From Burkholderiaceae bacterium (GTDB taxonomy: Bacteria > Pseudomonadota > Gammaproteobacteria > Burkholderiales > Burkholderiaceae_C), in the NCBI GenBank assembly GCA_024235995.1, contig JACKLI010000001.1, forward strand, positions 3,534,001-3,598,000: 64,000 bases of DNA, written 5' to 3'. Both the position numbers and the translations under genes were made by a program. Below are positions 1 to 11,509 of this stretch, in pieces. The first letter of the stretch is position 1, and every line of letters begins with the position of its first letter. Below the pieces are notes generated by a model. The model saw only the letters and a program-made list of their open reading frames with translations. It was not told the DNA's origin and searched no databases.

Positions 1-542
1 TCGTGCGTGCCGCGGGGCACCAGGCCCAGCACGTATTCCGCACCCACGATGGCCAGCGCAAACGAGCGCGGATTGCGGTTGATGGTCGAGAAAAACACCG
101 TTCCGCCCGGCTTGGCCAGCGCCGCGCAGGCCCGGACCACCGAGGCGGGATCGGGCACGTGCTCCAGCATTTCCATGCAGGTGACGACGTCGAACGTGCC
201 CGGCTCCTGGGTCGCCAGGTCTTCGGCCGCGACGGTGCGGTAGGCCACGCGCGGCGTTTGCGCCTCCAGGGCATGCAGCTGGGCCACCTTGAGGGATTTT
301 TCCGCCAGGTCGATGCCCAGCACGTCGGCGCCGCGGCGGGCCATGGCATCGGCCAGGATGCCGCCGCCGCAACCCACGTCGACGACGCGCGTGCCGCTCA
401 GGGGATGAATCCGGTCGATCCAGTCCAGGCGCAGGGGGTTGATCTGGTGCAGGGGGGCAAATTCGCCCTCCAGGTCCCACCAGCGGTGGGCCAGCGCGGA
501 AAACTTGGCCAGTTCGGCCTGATCGACATTGCTTGCGGACAT
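1..542 (-). CDS. ubiG: UbiG, ubiquinone biosynthesis O-methyltransferase (C-terminus cut by window edge)
   Basis: Class I SAM-dependent methyltransferase that carries out both O-methylations of the ubiquinone ring (2-octaprenyl-6-hydroxyphenol and 3-demethylubiquinol). About 180 residues are visible. The start begins MSASNVDQAELAKFSALA and is followed by HRWWD, both typical of UbiG. The SAM-binding glycine loop VVDVGCGGG lies at residues 53-61, followed by acidic residue motif VLGIDLAE and the later EMLEHVPDP motif. The gene runs leftward and continues out of the window, so its 3' end cannot be judged. It lies downstream of the OmpA-family gene on the same strand but behind a terminator, so it probably has its own promoter in 543-615. 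Identification is from sequence motifs and known Burkholderiales gene order. Confidence 0.93.
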   Translation of the reverse strand, partial: MSASNVDQAELAKFSALAHRWWDLEGEFAPLHQINPLRLDWIDRIHPLSGTRVVDVGCGGGILADAMARRGADVLGIDLAEKSLKVAQLHALEAQTPRVAYRTVAAEDLATQEPGTFDVVTCMEMLEHVPDPASVVRACAALAKPGGTVFFSTINRNPRSFALAIVGAEYVLGLVPRGTH

Positions 543-614
543 GGCGCGATTGTCCCACGCCACCGACCGGGCCTCGCCTGGCCCGGCGCAAAGACACCGC
601 GCCATTCAGCCAAA

Positions 615-650
615 CAAAAAGCCTTGGAGGCTTGCACCCCCAAGGCTTTT
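615..650 (-). terminator. Rho-independent terminator of the OmpA-family gene
   Basis: A perfect stem AGCCTTGG (620-627) / CCAAGGCT (640-647) is followed, on the minus strand, by a T-rich run. It lies about 40 bases past the stop codon of the OmpA-family gene and upstream of ubiG, so it should separate the two transcripts. Confidence 0.8.
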
Positions 651-691
651 GCGGATGATTCCGGAACAAACCGGAATCAGCGACCCAACGA

Positions 692-1354
692 TCAGTTGGC
701 GCGGGTGCCAACCACCTCGATCTCGACGCGGCGGTTCTTGGCGCGGCCTTCGGCCGTCTTGTTGCTGGCGATCGGCTGGGACTTGCCCTTGCCTTCGGTG
801 TACACGCGGTTGCGCTCGATGCCCTTGGACACCAGGTAAGCCTTCACGGCTTCGGCGCGGCGCACCGACAGCTTCTGGTTGTAGGCCACCGAACCGATGG
901 AGTCGGTGTGACCCACGGCGATGATCACTTCCAGGTTGATGCCCTTGATCTTGCTGACCAGGTCATCCAGCTTGGCGCGGCCTTCGGGCTTGAGCACGGC
1001 CTTGTCGAAATCGAAGAACGCATCCGCGGCGAAAGTGACCTTCTGGGCGGCGACAGGAGCCGGGGCAGCAGCCGGGGCCGGGGCAGCGGCCGGGGCGGGA
1101 GCAGCAGCCGGGGCAGCAGGCGCGGCCTTGGGCGCGGCCTGGGCGCCGTCGCAGCCGACGGCCGCCGTGGCGGGCGTCCAGCTGGAATCACGCCAGCACA
1201 GTTCGTTGGTGCCGTTCTTCCAGACCAGCTCGCCGGTGCCGTTTTGCCAGTTGTCGACGACGTTGCCGCCATTGGCAGCCTTCACTTGCGCGACAGCGGC
1301 CGTAGCGATGGCAGCAGAGGCAAACAAGACCGCGATTTTGTTCAGTTTGTTCAT
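692..1354 (-). CDS. ompA: OmpA-family outer membrane protein
   Basis: Secreted protein of 220 residues: signal peptide (about residues 1-23, ending AVAQV), a short region with WQNGTGELVWKNGTNELCWR and a CDG motif, an Ala/Pro-rich linker, then a C-terminal OmpA-like peptidoglycan-binding domain. The domain shows GHTDSIGSVAYNQKLSVRRA, the diaminopimelate-contacting signature. It should tether the outer membrane to peptidoglycan. There is no large beta-barrel domain, so it is the short OmpA-like form common in Comamonadaceae. The start at 1354 was chosen because AGGAG sits six bases upstream and it gives a clean signal peptide; longer frames have neither. It is divergent from gyrA and ends at a terminator. 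Confidence 0.9.
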   Translation of the reverse strand: MNKLNKIAVLFASAAIATAAVAQVKAANGGNVVDNWQNGTGELVWKNGTNELCWRDSSWTPATAAVGCDGAQAAPKAAPAAPAAAPAPAAAPAPAAAPAPVAAQKVTFAADAFFDFDKAVLKPEGRAKLDDLVSKIKGINLEVIIAVGHTDSIGSVAYNQKLSVRRAEAVKAYLVSKGIERNRVYTEGKGKSQPIASNKTAEGRAKNRRVEIEVVGTRAN

Positions 1355-1544
1355 GATTCTCCTCATGGGAAAAAGCCGCAGCCGGGCTGCGAAAAACGGA
1401 CGCTTCAAGTGACCACCACCGAAAACGCTGAAATTGATTGTGCCACACGTCCCCGCGCAAACCGAAGCAAACAAGGCCCGCAAGCCTGCGGCCGGGCCGG
1501 AAATCCGCTGTTCCGTTGCCTTCAAGCAACAACTCAAAGCCCCT

Positions 1545-1559
1545 AAAATCATTGATTTT
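1545..1559. promoter_or_regulatory. Perfect palindrome in the ompA-gyrA divergent promoter region
   Basis: AAAATCA-T-TGATTTT is a perfect 7-bp inverted repeat with a one-base centre, 27 bases before the gyrA start. It overlaps TAAAAT (1544-1549), which could be a gyrA -10 box with a poor -35 about 17 bases upstream. The position fits an operator or supercoiling-sensitive promoter element. No known protein site is claimed. Confidence 0.35.
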
Positions 1560-1585
1560 CGCCCGCACGGCCCGCCTGCATATAT

Positions 1586-4243
<2,658 letters not shown>

Positions 4244-4249
4244 TCCATC

Positions 4250-4852
4250 TTGAAGACTTCCCTTTCCAAACTGTCGGCAACGGCCCTGTTCGTGGCCCTC
4301 TGCGCCGTCTCCACCGGCGCCAGCGCGCAGGACGCCAAGAAGACCCTGGCCACCAAGCTGGCGCAGATGCAGGCCAAATCCGACGGCGCCGCCATGGCCA
4401 ACCAGCTGACGGCCGACGCGGTGCAGTTGCCGCTGTCCACCTGGTCGCAGCGCCTGGACGAGTCCGTGCCGCCGGCGCGCCAGAAAGACGTGCGCGACAA
4501 GCTGGACGTCGAGCTCAAGAAGTTCGCCGACAACACGCACAAGGCGATCGAGGCGCAGGTGGGCAAGGCCGCCGAAACGGCGCTGGTGCCCCTGTTCATG
4601 GACAAGCTGAGCGAAGACGAGATGAAGACCATCATCGCCTACATGGAGTCGCCCGCCGCGCTCAAATTCCAGGGCCTCAGCGCCGACGCGGGCAACGCCT
4701 GGGCGCAGAAGGTGATCGACGCCACGCGCACCACGGTCGAGACCAACGTCAAGTCCTTCGACGCCGCCGCAACCAAGATCGTGGGCGTGCCGGCCACCCC
4801 ACCGGCTACCGCACCCGCCTCGGGCGCCGCCACCAACGGCAAGAAGAAGTAA
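4250..4852 (+). CDS. DUF2059-like secreted protein
   Basis: A 200-residue protein with a signal peptide (MKTSLSKLSATALFVALCAV, cleavage likely after GASAQ) and an all-helical body. The segment VPLFMDKLSEDEMKTIIAYM followed by ESPAALKF matches the DUF2059 signature, in which a membrane-distal helix is followed by an F/YxSPxGxKF-like motif. The C-terminus is a Thr/Pro/Ala-rich tail ending in lysines. The start is TTG at 4250 with GGAG nine bases upstream, six bases after the gyrA stop, so it is probably co-transcribed with gyrA. Function of the family is unknown. In relatives I recall serC following; here pheA follows directly. Confidence 0.75.
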   Translation: MKTSLSKLSATALFVALCAVSTGASAQDAKKTLATKLAQMQAKSDGAAMANQLTADAVQLPLSTWSQRLDESVPPARQKDVRDKLDVELKKFADNTHKAIEAQVGKAAETALVPLFMDKLSEDEMKTIIAYMESPAALKFQGLSADAGNAWAQKVIDATRTTVETNVKSFDAAATKIVGVPATPPATAPASGAATNGKKK

Positions 4853-4870
4853 ACCCCCCTTGTCCTTTGG

Positions 4871-4899
4871 GCGCCGGCCTCGACGGCCGGCGCTTTTTT
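4871..4899 (+). terminator. Strong rho-independent terminator just before pheA
   Basis: GCGCCGGCC (4871-4879), a five-base loop and GGCCGGCGC (4885-4893) are followed by six T (4894-4899). It ends the gyrA/DUF2059 transcript. Its T-run stops only eight bases before the pheA ATG. Confidence 0.9.
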
Positions 4900-4907
4900 G
4901 ACCCGGC

Positions 4908-6014
4908 ATGAGCAACACCCCCATCCAAACCGAGGCCCTGGCGCAGCTGCGAACGCGCATCGACGCCCTGGACAACCAGCTGCTGGCCCTGCTCAACGAG
5001 CGCGCCCGCGTGGCCGAGGAGGTGGGCGCGCTCAAGCGCCAGGAAGGCACGCCGTTTTTCCGCCCCGACCGGGTGGCCCAGGTGATTGCCAAGGTGCAGC
5101 GGGCCAACCCCGGCCCCCTGCTCAACCAGCACGTGGCCGCCATCTGGCGCGAGGTCATGTCCGCGTGCCTGGCGCTGGAGGTGCCGCAGCGCGTGGCCGT
5201 GCTGGGCCCCGAGGGCACCTTCACCGAGCAGGCGGCGGTCGAGTTCTTCGGCAGCGCCGCCAACCTGATCTACTGCCAGAGCTTCGACGAGGTGTTCCAC
5301 GCCACGGCCGCCGGCACGGCGCAGTTCGGCGTGGTGGCGGTCGAGAATTCGACTGAGGGCGTGGTGGCGCGCTCGTTCGACCTGTTCCTGCATTCGCCGG
5401 TGCACATCATCGGCGAGGTCAGCCTGCTGGTGCGCCACAACCTGCTGCGGCGCACGGCCGGGCTGGATGGCATCGAGGTCGTCATGGCGCACCCGCAGGC
5501 GCTGATGCAGTGCCACCGCTGGCTGTCGCAGCACCTGCCGCACGCCGAGCGCCGCGCGGTCTCCAGCAACGCCGAGGGCGCGCGCCTGGCGGCCGACAAC
5601 CCGGCCTGGGCCAGCCTGGCCAGCGAGCGCGCCGCCGCGCAGTTCGGCCTGCACGTCGTGGCCCACGCGGTGCAGGACGAGGCCTACAACCGCACGCGCT
5701 TTGCCGTCGTCTGCCTGCCACAGACGCTCAGCATGCCGGTGCCCTCGGGGCGCGACTGCACCAGCATCGTGGTGTCGGTGCCCAACAAGCCCGGCTCGGT
5801 GCACGACATGCTGACGCCGCTGAAGAAGCACGGCGTGAGCATGACGCGCTTCGAGTCGCGCCCGGCCAAGTCGGGCCAGTGGGAATACTACTTTTACATC
5901 GACATCGCCGGCCACCCGAGCGAGCCGCACATCGACGCGGCGCTGGGTGAATTGCGCCAGCTGTGCGCGTTCTACAAGGTGCTGGGCGCCTACCCCCTGG
6001 GAAACGATGTTTGA
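4908..6014 (+). CDS. pheA: Bifunctional chorismate mutase / prephenate dehydratase (P-protein)
   Basis: Converts chorismate to prephenate and then to phenylpyruvate for phenylalanine synthesis. The 368 residues contain an AroQ-type chorismate mutase domain (1-90; LRTRIDALDNQLLALLNERA), a prephenate dehydratase domain (about 95-275; GPEGTFTEQAA, and VENSTEGVV near 145), and a C-terminal ACT domain with the phenylalanine-binding ESRP motif near 316. The start at ATG 4908 gives the expected N-terminus, but it has no Shine-Dalgarno and lies immediately behind a terminator. It overlaps tyrA by 8 bases, so the two are translationally coupled. Confidence 0.97.
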   Translation: MSNTPIQTEALAQLRTRIDALDNQLLALLNERARVAEEVGALKRQEGTPFFRPDRVAQVIAKVQRANPGPLLNQHVAAIWREVMSACLALEVPQRVAVLGPEGTFTEQAAVEFFGSAANLIYCQSFDEVFHATAAGTAQFGVVAVENSTEGVVARSFDLFLHSPVHIIGEVSLLVRHNLLRRTAGLDGIEVVMAHPQALMQCHRWLSQHLPHAERRAVSSNAEGARLAADNPAWASLASERAAAQFGLHVVAHAVQDEAYNRTRFAVVCLPQTLSMPVPSGRDCTSIVVSVPNKPGSVHDMLTPLKKHGVSMTRFESRPAKSGQWEYYFYIDIAGHPSEPHIDAALGELRQLCAFYKVLGAYPLGNDV

Positions 6015-6879
6015 ACAACTCGGACTGATCGGCTGCGGCCTGATGGGCGGCTCCTTCGCGCTGGCGCTCAAGCGCGCGGGCCTGGTGCGCCGCGTGGTGG
6101 GCTACAGCAAGTCGCCCTCCACCACCGAGCGCGCGCGCCAGATGGGCGTGATCGACATCGAGGCGCCCTCGGCGCTGCAGGCGGTGTCGGGCTCGGACCT
6201 GGTGCTGCTGGCCGTGCCGGTGGCCGCCACCGAGGCCACCTTCAAGTCCATCCGCCACCTGCTCACGCCCGAGATGCTGGTCATCGACGTCGGCTCGACC
6301 AAGCGCGACGTGGTGGATGCCGCGCGGCGCACGCTCAAGACCGGCGTGGGCTCCTTCGTGCCCTGCCACCCGATCACCGGGCGCGAGGTGGCCGGGGTCG
6401 AGAACGCCGATGCCGACCTGTACCACGGCAAGCAGGTGATCCTGACGCCGATCGAGCGCACGCTGACGCGCAAGATCGAGCAGGCCACGGCGCTGTGGAA
6501 GGCACTGGGCTGCCGCGTGTTCAGCATGTCGCCCGAGTCGCACGATGCCGCCTTCGCCGCCGTCAGCCACCTGCCGCACCTGATCGCCTTCGCGCTGATG
6601 AACAGCCTCACCGGCCAGCCGCATGGCAAGGACTACCTGTCGCTGGCCGGCCCCGGCTTTCGCGACTTCAGCCGCATTGCCGCCAGCGACCCGCAGGTCT
6701 GGCGCGACGTGCTGATCGCCAACCGCGAGGAGCTGGCGGCGCAGACGCGCCACTTCCAGCAGGCGCTGGCCCAGTTCGAGCAGTTGATCGCCGCCGGCCA
6801 GGCCGACGCGCTGGAGCAGCTCATCACCCAGGCCAGCCACAGCCGCGCCACCTGGCGGGTTGCCCCCGGCGCGCAGTAA
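6007..6879 (+). CDS. tyrA: Prephenate dehydrogenase
   Basis: NAD(P)-dependent enzyme that oxidatively decarboxylates prephenate to 4-hydroxyphenylpyruvate for tyrosine synthesis. The 290 residues start with a Rossmann glycine loop GLIGCGLMGGS, then DVGSTK and the active-site CHPITGRE, with the all-helical dimerisation domain (SHLPHLIAFAL) at the C-terminus. It has no fused mutase or ACT domain. The chosen ATG at 6007 lies within the last codons of pheA; longer upstream frames read into pheA and lack family similarity. aroA-cmk follows 45 bases later, making one aromatic operon. Confidence 0.96.
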   Translation: MFEQLGLIGCGLMGGSFALALKRAGLVRRVVGYSKSPSTTERARQMGVIDIEAPSALQAVSGSDLVLLAVPVAATEATFKSIRHLLTPEMLVIDVGSTKRDVVDAARRTLKTGVGSFVPCHPITGREVAGVENADADLYHGKQVILTPIERTLTRKIEQATALWKALGCRVFSMSPESHDAAFAAVSHLPHLIAFALMNSLTGQPHGKDYLSLAGPGFRDFSRIAASDPQVWRDVLIANREELAAQTRHFQQALAQFEQLIAAGQADALEQLITQASHSRATWRVAPGAQ

Positions 6880-6924
6880 ACCCCGGCGCGCCCAACGTGG
6901 CCCGCGCCCCACCCTGCTCATCCC

Positions 6925-8928
6925 GTGTACGACCTGCCCTTTCTCGATGTGCCTGCCCTGCGCGCGGTGCACGGCAGCGTGCGTCTGCCCGGCTCCAAGA
7001 GCATCTCCAACCGCGTGCTGCTGCTGGCCGCGCTGTGCGAAGGCCGCACCGTGGTGCACGACCTGCTGGACTCCGACGACACCCAGGTCATGCTGCAGGC
7101 GCTGCGCCAGCTCGGCTGCGGCGTGACGCTGGCGGGCACGCGCGCCACCATCGACGGCATCGGCCAGGGCCCGCGGCGGCGCCAGGCCGATCTGTTCCTG
7201 GGCAATGCCGGCACGGCCATGCGCCCGCTCACCGCCGCGCTGGCGGTGCTGGGCGGCCAGTACAGCCTGCACGGCGTGCCGCGCATGCACGAGCGCCCCA
7301 TCGGCGACCTGGTCGATGCCCTGCGCGCGCTGGGCTGCCGCATCGACTACAGCGGCCAGCCGGGCTATCCGCCGCTGGCCATCGGCATGCCGACGCTGCG
7401 GCTCGACCGGCCCATCCCGGTGCGCGGCGACGTCTCCAGCCAGTTCCTCACCGCCTTGCTGATGGCGCTGCCGCTGGCGGCCGACCAGGCCCCGGCGGGC
7501 GGCATCGTGATCGAGGTGCAGGGCGAGCTGATTTCCAAACCCTACATCGAGATCACGCTGCAGCTGCTGGCGCGCTTTGGCGTGGCGGTGCAGCGTCAGG
7601 GCTGGCAGCGCTTCACCATCCCGCACGGCTGCCGCTACCGGTCGCCGGGCGAGATCCACGTCGAGGCCGACGCCTCGTCTGCTAGTTATTTCATAGCTGC
7701 TGGCGCATTGTCGGTGACGGCTGAAGGCCAAAATGGCTTGAAGATCGAGGGCGTGGGCCTGGACTCGATCCAGGGCGACATCCGCTTCGTCGACGCCGCA
7801 CGGCAGATGGGCGCCGACATCACGGGCGGGCCCAACGGGCTGCAGGTGCGCCGCGGCGCCTGGCCGCTGAAAGCCATCGACCTGGACTGCAACGCCATCC
7901 CCGACGCCGCGATGACGCTGGCCGTGATGGCCCTGTTTGCCGACGGCCCCAGCACCCTGCGCAACATCGCCAGCTGGCGCGTGAAGGAGACCGACCGCCT
8001 GGCCGCCATGGCCTGCGAGCTGCGCAAGCTGGGCGCCACCATCGACGAAGGGCCGGACTGGCTGCGCATCACGCCCATCGCGCCGGGCGCGTGGCGCGCC
8101 GCCTCCATGGCCACCTACGACGACCACCGCATGGCCATGTGCGCCTCGCTGGCGGCCTTCAACCCCGACGGGCTGCCGGTGCGCATCGAAGACCCCCGGT
8201 GCGTGGCCAAGACCTTCCCGGACTATTTCGAGACCCTGTTTGCCATCGCCGAGCCGGCCGCACCGGTGCCGGTGATCTGCGTGGACGGCCCCACCGCCTC
8301 GGGCAAGGGCACGCTGGCCAGCCGCGTGGCGCAGCAGCTGGGCTGGCACTACCTGGACTCGGGCGCGCTCTATCGCGTGCTGGGCCTGGCCGCGCGCCAG
8401 CAGGGCCTGGCGCCCGAGCCGGCGCACGAAGCCGCGCTGGCCGATCTGGCCCGCATCCTGCCCGTGCGCTTCGACGGCGAGCGCGTGTGGCTGGCCGGCG
8501 CCGACGTGAGCGAGGCCATCCGCACCGAGCAGGCCGGCATGGACGCCTCGCGCGTCTCCACCCTGCCCTTGGTCCGCACCGCCCTGCTGGCGCTGCAGCA
8601 GGATGCCGCCCGCCTGCCTGGGCTGGTGGCCGACGGGCGCGACATGGGCACCGTGGTCTTCCCCCAGGCGCCGCTGAAGGTGTTCTTGACGGCGGACGCG
8701 CGCCAGCGCGCCGAGCGCCGCCACAAGCAATTGATTTCCAAGGGCATTTCCGTTACACTGGACGCCCTTTGCGCCGACCTGCAGGAGCGCGACGCCCGCG
8801 ACCAAAACCGCGCGGCGGCCCCCCTGAAGGCCGCGCAGGATGCCTTGCTGCTGGACAACTCGCAGCTGTCGATCGAGTCATCGGTTGCGCAGGTGCTGTC
8901 CTGGTGGCAGGCGAGGCAGCCTTTCTGA
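6925..8928 (+). CDS. aroA-cmk: Fused 3-phosphoshikimate 1-carboxyvinyltransferase / cytidylate kinase
   Basis: One 667-residue protein joins two enzymes. Residues 1 to about 445 are EPSP synthase (class I motifs GSKSISNRVLLLAALCEG, LFLGNAGTAMRPL, and the C-terminal VKETDRLAAMACELRKLG). From about 450 there is a cytidylate kinase with P-loop DGPTASGKGTL (453-463), DSGALYR and DGRDMGTVVFP. The first makes EPSP for the shikimate pathway; the second phosphorylates CMP/dCMP. The fusion is known in Comamonadaceae; elsewhere the genes are adjacent. GTG start at 6925. Residues about 254-273 are encoded by a dispersed repeat copy, whose lower GC is visible (7680-7745). Confidence 0.95.
   Translation: MYDLPFLDVPALRAVHGSVRLPGSKSISNRVLLLAALCEGRTVVHDLLDSDDTQVMLQALRQLGCGVTLAGTRATIDGIGQGPRRRQADLFLGNAGTAMRPLTAALAVLGGQYSLHGVPRMHERPIGDLVDALRALGCRIDYSGQPGYPPLAIGMPTLRLDRPIPVRGDVSSQFLTALLMALPLAADQAPAGGIVIEVQGELISKPYIEITLQLLARFGVAVQRQGWQRFTIPHGCRYRSPGEIHVEADASSASYFIAAGALSVTAEGQNGLKIEGVGLDSIQGDIRFVDAARQMGADITGGPNGLQVRRGAWPLKAIDLDCNAIPDAAMTLAVMALFADGPSTLRNIASWRVKETDRLAAMACELRKLGATIDEGPDWLRITPIAPGAWRAASMATYDDHRMAMCASLAAFNPDGLPVRIEDPRCVAKTFPDYFETLFAIAEPAAPVPVICVDGPTASGKGTLASRVAQQLGWHYLDSGALYRVLGLAARQQGLAPEPAHEAALADLARILPVRFDGERVWLAGADVSEAIRTEQAGMDASRVSTLPLVRTALLALQQDAARLPGLVADGRDMGTVVFPQAPLKVFLTADARQRAERRHKQLISKGISVTLDALCADLQERDARDQNRAAAPLKAAQDALLLDNSQLSIESSVAQVLSWWQARQPF
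7686..7743 (+). repeat. Dispersed GATAGCT repeat, copy A, in frame inside aroA
   Basis: TTCATAGCTGCTGGCGCATT followed by GGCTGAAGGCCAAAATG and CTTGAAG aligns base for base with the other copies listed here. It is AT-richer than the flanking gene. It encodes part of the EPSP synthase SYFIAAGAL segment and the following loop without breaking the frame. Confidence 0.6.
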
Positions 8929-8959
8929 TTCGCCCGGCGAATCCGCGAGGCCCTCAAAA

Positions 8960-8984
8960 CGAACACCCGCCCAGCGGGTGTTCG
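8960..8984. other. Strong hairpin between cmk and rpsA
   Basis: CGAACACCCGC (8960-8970), three-base loop, GCGGGTGTTCG (8974-8984) is a perfect 11-bp stem. There is no T-run on the plus strand; on the minus strand TTTTG follows. It could act as a processing site or leader structure for rpsA rather than a terminator. Confidence 0.5.
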
Positions 8985-9147
8985 CATGGCTCCAGCCGGC
9001 TTCCCTTCGCACATTCCGCGTGCACCGGGCCGACTGGTTTTTCAACCGCAAACCACGGCCCCTGCCGTACACCCTTCCGCCACACAGTCTTCGAAGCGAT
9101 TGCAATCGTGCCGTCGCAAACCTGCGTGCGTGGACAAGGAAACCCTC

Positions 9148-10830
<1,683 letters not shown>

Positions 10831-10840
10831 GCTCGCGTGG

Positions 10841-10870
10841 CAGGCCCGGCGGCACGCGCCGCCGGGCCTG
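10841..10870 (+). terminator. Hairpin between rpsA and ihfB (possible partial terminator)
   Basis: CAGGCCCGGCGG (10841-10852) and CCGCCGGGCCTG (10859-10870) form a perfect 12-bp GC-rich stem with a six-base loop. Only two T follow, so it may be an attenuator or 3' stabiliser rather than a full terminator. Confidence 0.55.
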
Positions 10871-10888
10871 TTCACCACCGATCCGACC

Positions 10889-11179
10889 ATGACCCGTTCC
10901 GACCTCGTCGAGCAACTGGCCGAGCGCTTCGGCCAACTGACCCAGCGCGACGCCGACAGCGCCGTCAAGGCCATCCTGGAGGCCATGGGCGACTCGCTGG
11001 TGCGCGGCCATCGCATCGAAATCCGCGGCTTCGGCAGCTTCTCGGTCACGCACCGGCCGCCGCGCATGGGGCGCAACCCGCGCACCGGCCAGAGCGTGCC
11101 CATCCCCGAGCGCCGCGTGCCGCACTTCAAGCCCGGCAAGGCCCTGCGCCAGGCGATCGAAGCGCCCCCCAGCCGCTAA
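10889..11179 (+). CDS. ihfB: Integration host factor subunit beta
   Basis: DNA-bending protein of the HU/IHF family, 96 residues, that pairs with IHF-alpha (encoded elsewhere) to bend DNA at specific sites. The start MTRSDLVEQLAERF is typical. The DNA-contacting arm reads RIEIRGFGSFSVTHRPPRMG with the following RNPRTG, containing the proline that intercalates into DNA. The C-terminus HFKPGKALRQAI is the conserved last helix. It lies between rpsA and lapA as in most betaproteobacteria. Confidence 0.97.
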   Translation: MTRSDLVEQLAERFGQLTQRDADSAVKAILEAMGDSLVRGHRIEIRGFGSFSVTHRPPRMGRNPRTGQSVPIPERRVPHFKPGKALRQAIEAPPSR

Positions 11180-11206
11180 AATTCGCGGATTCCGCAAGGG
11201 GAATCC

Positions 11207-11509
11207 ATGACCGGACTCATCCGGCTGCTGAAGTGGATACTGAAGGCAGCCGTTTTTTTTGCCCTGTTCGCGTTCGCGCTCAACAACCAGCAGGACGCCA
11301 CGGTGCACCTGGCGTTCGGGCACCAGTGGCGCGCCCCCGTGACCCTGATCGTGCTGGCCGCCTTTGCCCTGGGCATGGTGGTGGGCGTGCTGGGCATGCT
11401 GCCCGGCTGGTGGGCACGGCGCACACCCGCCGCGCCCACGCCGCCTGCCGCTCCCACATCATCGGCCCCGGCCGGCCAAGCCCCCATGGCGCCACCCGAT
11501 GGAATTTGA
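11207..11509 (+). CDS. lapA: LapA family inner-membrane protein
   Basis: Small lipopolysaccharide assembly protein A (DUF1049), 100 residues. Two transmembrane helices are visible (about 8-26 and 43-63), with LNNQQDATVHLAFG between them and WW at the end of the second, then a Pro/Ala-rich cytoplasmic tail. LapA works with LapB in controlling LpxC turnover and LPS assembly. The start follows AAGGGG at 11197-11202. It overlaps lapB by 11 bases, indicating translational coupling. Confidence 0.9.
   Translation: MTGLIRLLKWILKAAVFFALFAFALNNQQDATVHLAFGHQWRAPVTLIVLAAFALGMVVGVLGMLPGWWARRTPAAPTPPAAPTSSAPAGQAPMAPPDGI

Noticed and set aside
5728..8805. A 1025-codon open frame on the minus strand opposite pheA-tyrA-aroA-cmk
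   Set aside because: It is a mirror of high-GC codon bias (wobble G/C) opposite well-identified genes, and its residues are Ala/Gly/His/Gln/Arg-rich with no domain.
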